A DNA stretch of 6,617 bases from Lamprocystis purpurea (GTDB lineage Bacteria > Pseudomonadota > Gammaproteobacteria > Chromatiales > Chromatiaceae). Positions 4,265 to 6,617 of the stretch are shown here, in pieces; positions within the stretch are counted from its first letter, which is position 1, and each line of letters begins with the position of its first letter. Location of the stretch: the NCBI GenBank assembly GCA_020718945.1, contig DYRB01000167.1, positions 1-6,617 on the forward strand, given 5' to 3'. Below the pieces are notes generated by a model that saw only the letters and a list, made by a program, of their open reading frames with translations, made no database searches and had not been told where the DNA came from. The position numbers and the translations under genes were made by a program.

Positions 4265-6617
4265 ATGCATCCAGACTATGACCCGCGTGCCTGCGAGGCG
4301 GCGGCCCAGCACTATTGGGAAGAGCGGCAGTCCTTCAAGGCCGTGGAAGACCCCAAGCGGGAGAAGTTCTACTGCCTGTCCATGTTCCCCTACCCATCCG
4401 GTCGGCTGCACATGGGGCATGTGCGCAACTACACCATCGGGGATGTGATCGCCCGCTACCAGCGCGCCCTGGGCAAGAACGTGCTCCAGCCCATGGGCTG
4501 GGACGCCTTCGGCCTACCGGCAGAGAACGCCGCCATCAAGCACGGCCTGCCCCCGGCCCAATGGACCCGCTCCAACATCGCCTACATGAAGGACCAGTTG
4601 AAGCGCCTGGGCTTCGGCTACGACTGGGACCGGGAGCTGGCCACCTGCGACCCGGACTACTACCGATGGGAGCAGTGGCTGTTCACCCGGCTGATGGACA
4701 AGGGCCTGGCCTACCGCAAGACGTCCATGGTCAACTGGGACCCCATCGATCAGACGGTGCTGGCCAACGAGCAGGTCATAGACGGCAAGGGCTGGCGCTC
4801 CGGGGCCCCGGTGGAAAAGCGCGAGATCGAGCAGTGGTTCGTGCGCATCACCGACTATGCCCAGGAACTCCTGGATGCCCTGGACGGCCTGCCCGGCTGG
4901 CCGGACCAGGTGCGCACCATGCAGCGCAACTGGATCGGGCGCTCCGAGGGCGTCTATATGGAGTTCGGCCTGGCGGGCTGCGACGAGACCCTGGGCATCT
5001 ACACCACCCGTCCGGACACCCTGATGGGGGTGACCTACGTGGCCGTGGCCGCGGAGCACCCGTTGGCCCACCGGGCCGCCCAGACCGACCCGGGGCTTGC
5101 CGCCTTCATCGAGGAGTGCCGCCAGGGCGGGGTCTCGGAGGCCGAGATCGAGACCATGGAGAAGAAGGGTCACCCATTGGGCCTGGACGCCATACACCCG
5201 GTGACCGGGGAGGCGGTGCCTATCTATGCGGCGAATTTTGTCTTGCTGGGCTATGGGACCGGGGCGGTGATGTCGGTGCCTGCCCATGATGAGCGCGACT
5301 ATCACTTCGCCCGGAAGTATGGGATCCCCATCAAGGCCGTGATAGTCCCCGAGGCATGGGAGATCGAGCAGATATCGGACCATCGCTTCGGCGAGTCCGT
5401 TGCCGGTAGCGCCGAACTTGCCCCCTCGCTAAGTCACGGCGGCGACAAGCCGCTGATCTGGCTGGAGTGGGAAGAGCGCTTCGAGCAAGAAGGTCGTCTT
5501 TACAATTCCGGCCCTTTTACCGGCCTGACCAGTAGCGAGGCCTTCGATGCCATCGCCACCTGGCTTGAGAACTGCGGAAAGGGCCGGAAGCGGGTGAACT
5601 TCCGCCTGCGCGACTGGGGCGTCTCCCGCCAGCGCTACTGGGGCTGCCCGGTCCCGGTAGTCAACACCGCGGATGGTCAAGTGCGGGCCGAGACCGACCT
5701 ACCCGTGCGCCTCCCTGAGGACGTGGTGGTAGACGGCACCGGCTCCCCCCTAAAACGCATGCCGTCATTCTCTAATCTCGCCAACGGCGAGATTAGAGAG
5801 ACCGACACCTTCGATACCTTCTTCGAGTCGTCCTGGTACTACGCCCGCTACTGCTCCAGCGACTGCACCAGCGCCATGCTCGACGAGCGGGCCCGCTACT
5901 GGCTGCCGGTGGACCAGTACGTGGGCGGCATAGAGCACGCGGTTCTGCACCTGCTCTATGCCCGCTTCTTCCACAAGCTCATGCGTGACGAGGGCCTGGT
6001 GGGGTGCGACGAGCCCTTCACCCGGCTCCTGACCCAGGGCATGGTGGTGGCCGAGACCTACTACCGGGAGGACGGGGACGGGCGCAAGCACTGGTTTAAC
6101 CCGGCGGACGTGACCGTGGCCCGGGACGAAAAGGGCCGCATCCTCGGCGCGACCCTGCGCGAGGACGGGCTGCCGGTCACCCCCGGCGGCATGGAGAAGA
6201 TGTCCAAGTCCAAGAACAACGGCATAGACCCGCAGGTCCTGATCGAGCGCTACGGGGCCGACACGGTACGCCTCTATACCATGTTCACCTCGCCCCCGGA
6301 CCAATCCCTGGAGTGGAACGACGACGGGGTGGAGGGGGCTGCGCGGTTTCTCAAGCGGCTCTGGGGGCTCGCCTGGCGCTATCGTGCCAGCCGAGATGTA
6401 TCGTTGAATGCGGTTGGCTCGCTAGATGGTACGGGGTATGGGGCAGGAATGGCGGACGGCTATGGATACGGGGACGGGACAGGTAGCGGCGCCGGTGCCG
6501 GTGGTGGGGCTGGCACCGGTGACGGATCTGGATTTGGCGAGTTGAGCGATATGCTCGTCGATGCCCGACGGGAGATCCATGGGGCCCTCCAGAAGGCCCT
6601 CTACGACTACGAGCGCC
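4265..6617 (+). CDS. leuS: leucyl-tRNA synthetase (partial, 3' end outside the window)
   Basis: LeuRS charges tRNA-Leu with leucine in the cytoplasm. The first 784 codons are present (E. coli LeuRS has about 860 residues), and the frame is open to the edge without frameshift. In order: the class I HIGH motif as HMGH (49-52), GWDAFGLPAE (78-87), the CP1 editing-domain threonine region YTTRPDT (246-252), the editing motif HDERDY with Asp345, the catalytic RDWGVSRQRYWG (449-460), ETDTFDTF.ESSWYYARY (512-529), and KMSKS (645-649). The start aligns with E. coli LeuRS, although no Shine-Dalgarno site is visible. The zinc-module cysteines of E. coli are replaced (NWDPIDQ, GKGWRSG), as in Pseudomonas-type enzymes as I recall them. 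Three places depart from the usual family: about 30 extra residues within 361-413, a perfect DNA palindrome encoding 502-511, and an alternating Gly-X tract at 722-758 where the catalytic body passes into the anticodon-binding domain. All core motifs are intact, so the enzyme is expected to be functional. Confidence 0.98.
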   Translation, partial: MHPDYDPRACEAAAQHYWEERQSFKAVEDPKREKFYCLSMFPYPSGRLHMGHVRNYTIGDVIARYQRALGKNVLQPMGWDAFGLPAENAAIKHGLPPAQWTRSNIAYMKDQLKRLGFGYDWDRELATCDPDYYRWEQWLFTRLMDKGLAYRKTSMVNWDPIDQTVLANEQVIDGKGWRSGAPVEKREIEQWFVRITDYAQELLDALDGLPGWPDQVRTMQRNWIGRSEGVYMEFGLAGCDETLGIYTTRPDTLMGVTYVAVAAEHPLAHRAAQTDPGLAAFIEECRQGGVSEAEIETMEKKGHPLGLDAIHPVTGEAVPIYAANFVLLGYGTGAVMSVPAHDERDYHFARKYGIPIKAVIVPEAWEIEQISDHRFGESVAGSAELAPSLSHGGDKPLIWLEWEERFEQEGRLYNSGPFTGLTSSEAFDAIATWLENCGKGRKRVNFRLRDWGVSRQRYWGCPVPVVNTADGQVRAETDLPVRLPEDVVVDGTGSPLKRMPSFSNLANGEIRETDTFDTFFESSWYYARYCSSDCTSAMLDERARYWLPVDQYVGGIEHAVLHLLYARFFHKLMRDEGLVGCDEPFTRLLTQGMVVAETYYREDGDGRKHWFNPADVTVARDEKGRILGATLREDGLPVTPGGMEKMSKSKNNGIDPQVLIERYGADTVRLYTMFTSPPDQSLEWNDDGVEGAARFLKRLWGLAWRYRASRDVSLNAVGSLDGTGYGAGMADGYGYGDGTGSGAGAGGGAGTGDGSGFGELSDMLVDARREIHGALQKALYDYER
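5769..5799. repeat. perfect 14-bp inverted repeat with 3-base loop inside leuS
   Basis: TCTCTAATCTCGCC (5769-5782) is the exact reverse complement of GGCGAGATTAGAGA (5786-5799), separated only by AAC. It is in frame and encodes FSNLANGEIRE at a position where LeuRS proteins vary in length, just before the conserved ETDTFDTF block. The arms hold AT-rich cores unlike the surrounding codons. It may be a small in-frame palindromic insertion or an RNA hairpin. It is not a terminator, because no T-run follows and coding continues. Confidence 0.85.
6428..6538 (+). repeat. alternating Gly-X low-complexity tract in LeuRS
   Basis: Within the leuS frame, every even-numbered residue from 722 to 758 is glycine except residue 730 (Ala), with Thr, Tyr, Ala, Asp, Ser and Phe between them. 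This gives a 6-base GG periodicity in the DNA. All four glycine codons are mixed, so it is not a recent exact repeat expansion. A 9-bp imperfect hairpin (6491-6499 with 6512-6520) lies inside it. Confidence 0.85.

Noticed and set aside
4739..4813. Loss of the zinc-module cysteines in LeuRS
   Set aside because: As I recall, Pseudomonas-type LeuRS has the same NWDP..Q and G.GWRSG wording, so this is an ordinary clade variant rather than a defect.
4315..5289. A 324-codon plus-strand frame and a 289-codon minus-strand frame overlapping leuS
   Set aside because: Both are out-of-frame shadows with Gly/Arg/His/Pro-rich translations. The leuS frame has all the synthetase motifs.
6430..6480. Possible G-quadruplex from the G-runs in the Gly-X tract
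   Set aside because: One of the loops would be about 26 bases long, and the G-runs are explained by glycine codons.

Overview
The window is GC-rich DNA from a gammaproteobacterium. A purple-sulfur-type member of the Chromatiales is the best guess, from the codon bias toward G/C, the Pseudomonas-like leucyl-tRNA synthetase without the zinc-module cysteines, and the exosortase-type genes. No marker fixes the genus. Three plus-strand coding regions are well supported, and one decayed gene lies between the first two on the minus strand.

Layout. Positions 1-274 hold no convincing gene. They contain a REP-like double palindrome at the left edge, a short dyad near 140-152, a strong hairpin at 174-199 and a good ribosome binding site at 259-264. 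Positions 275-1504 encode a PLP-dependent decarboxylase of the fold-III (LysA-like) class that matches the family found beside exosortase A. Facing it on the minus strand (about 1610-1969) is a start-less, truncated relic of the exosortase A-associated 'hydrolase 2' family. It is followed, past an in-frame stop, by a short coding-like stretch of different origin (about 1525-1650). Positions 2082-2391 look non-coding: a possible second, degenerate REP and an AT-rich island that could hold a promoter. Positions 2392-4167 encode an unusual fusion: an ATP-grasp ligase, then a very Arg-rich linker, then a low-molecular-weight protein tyrosine phosphatase (LMW-PTP). From 4265 to the window edge runs leuS, cut off at the right end after 784 codons.

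How the genes fit together. The decarboxylase and the hydrolase-2 relic are two members of the gene set that accompanies exosortase A, exopolysaccharide synthesis and PEP-CTERM protein sorting. A LMW-PTP fits the same setting, because these phosphatases usually oppose the tyrosine autokinases that control polysaccharide export. The left two thirds therefore look like the edge of an exosortase/exopolysaccharide cluster that has partly decayed next to the housekeeping gene leuS. No exosortase, glycosyltransferase or PEP-CTERM protein is visible in the window.

The most unusual items are the ATP-grasp/LMW-PTP fusion, an alternating Gly-X tract of about 37 residues inside LeuRS, and a perfect 14-bp inverted repeat with a 3-nt loop lying in frame inside the leuS coding sequence.
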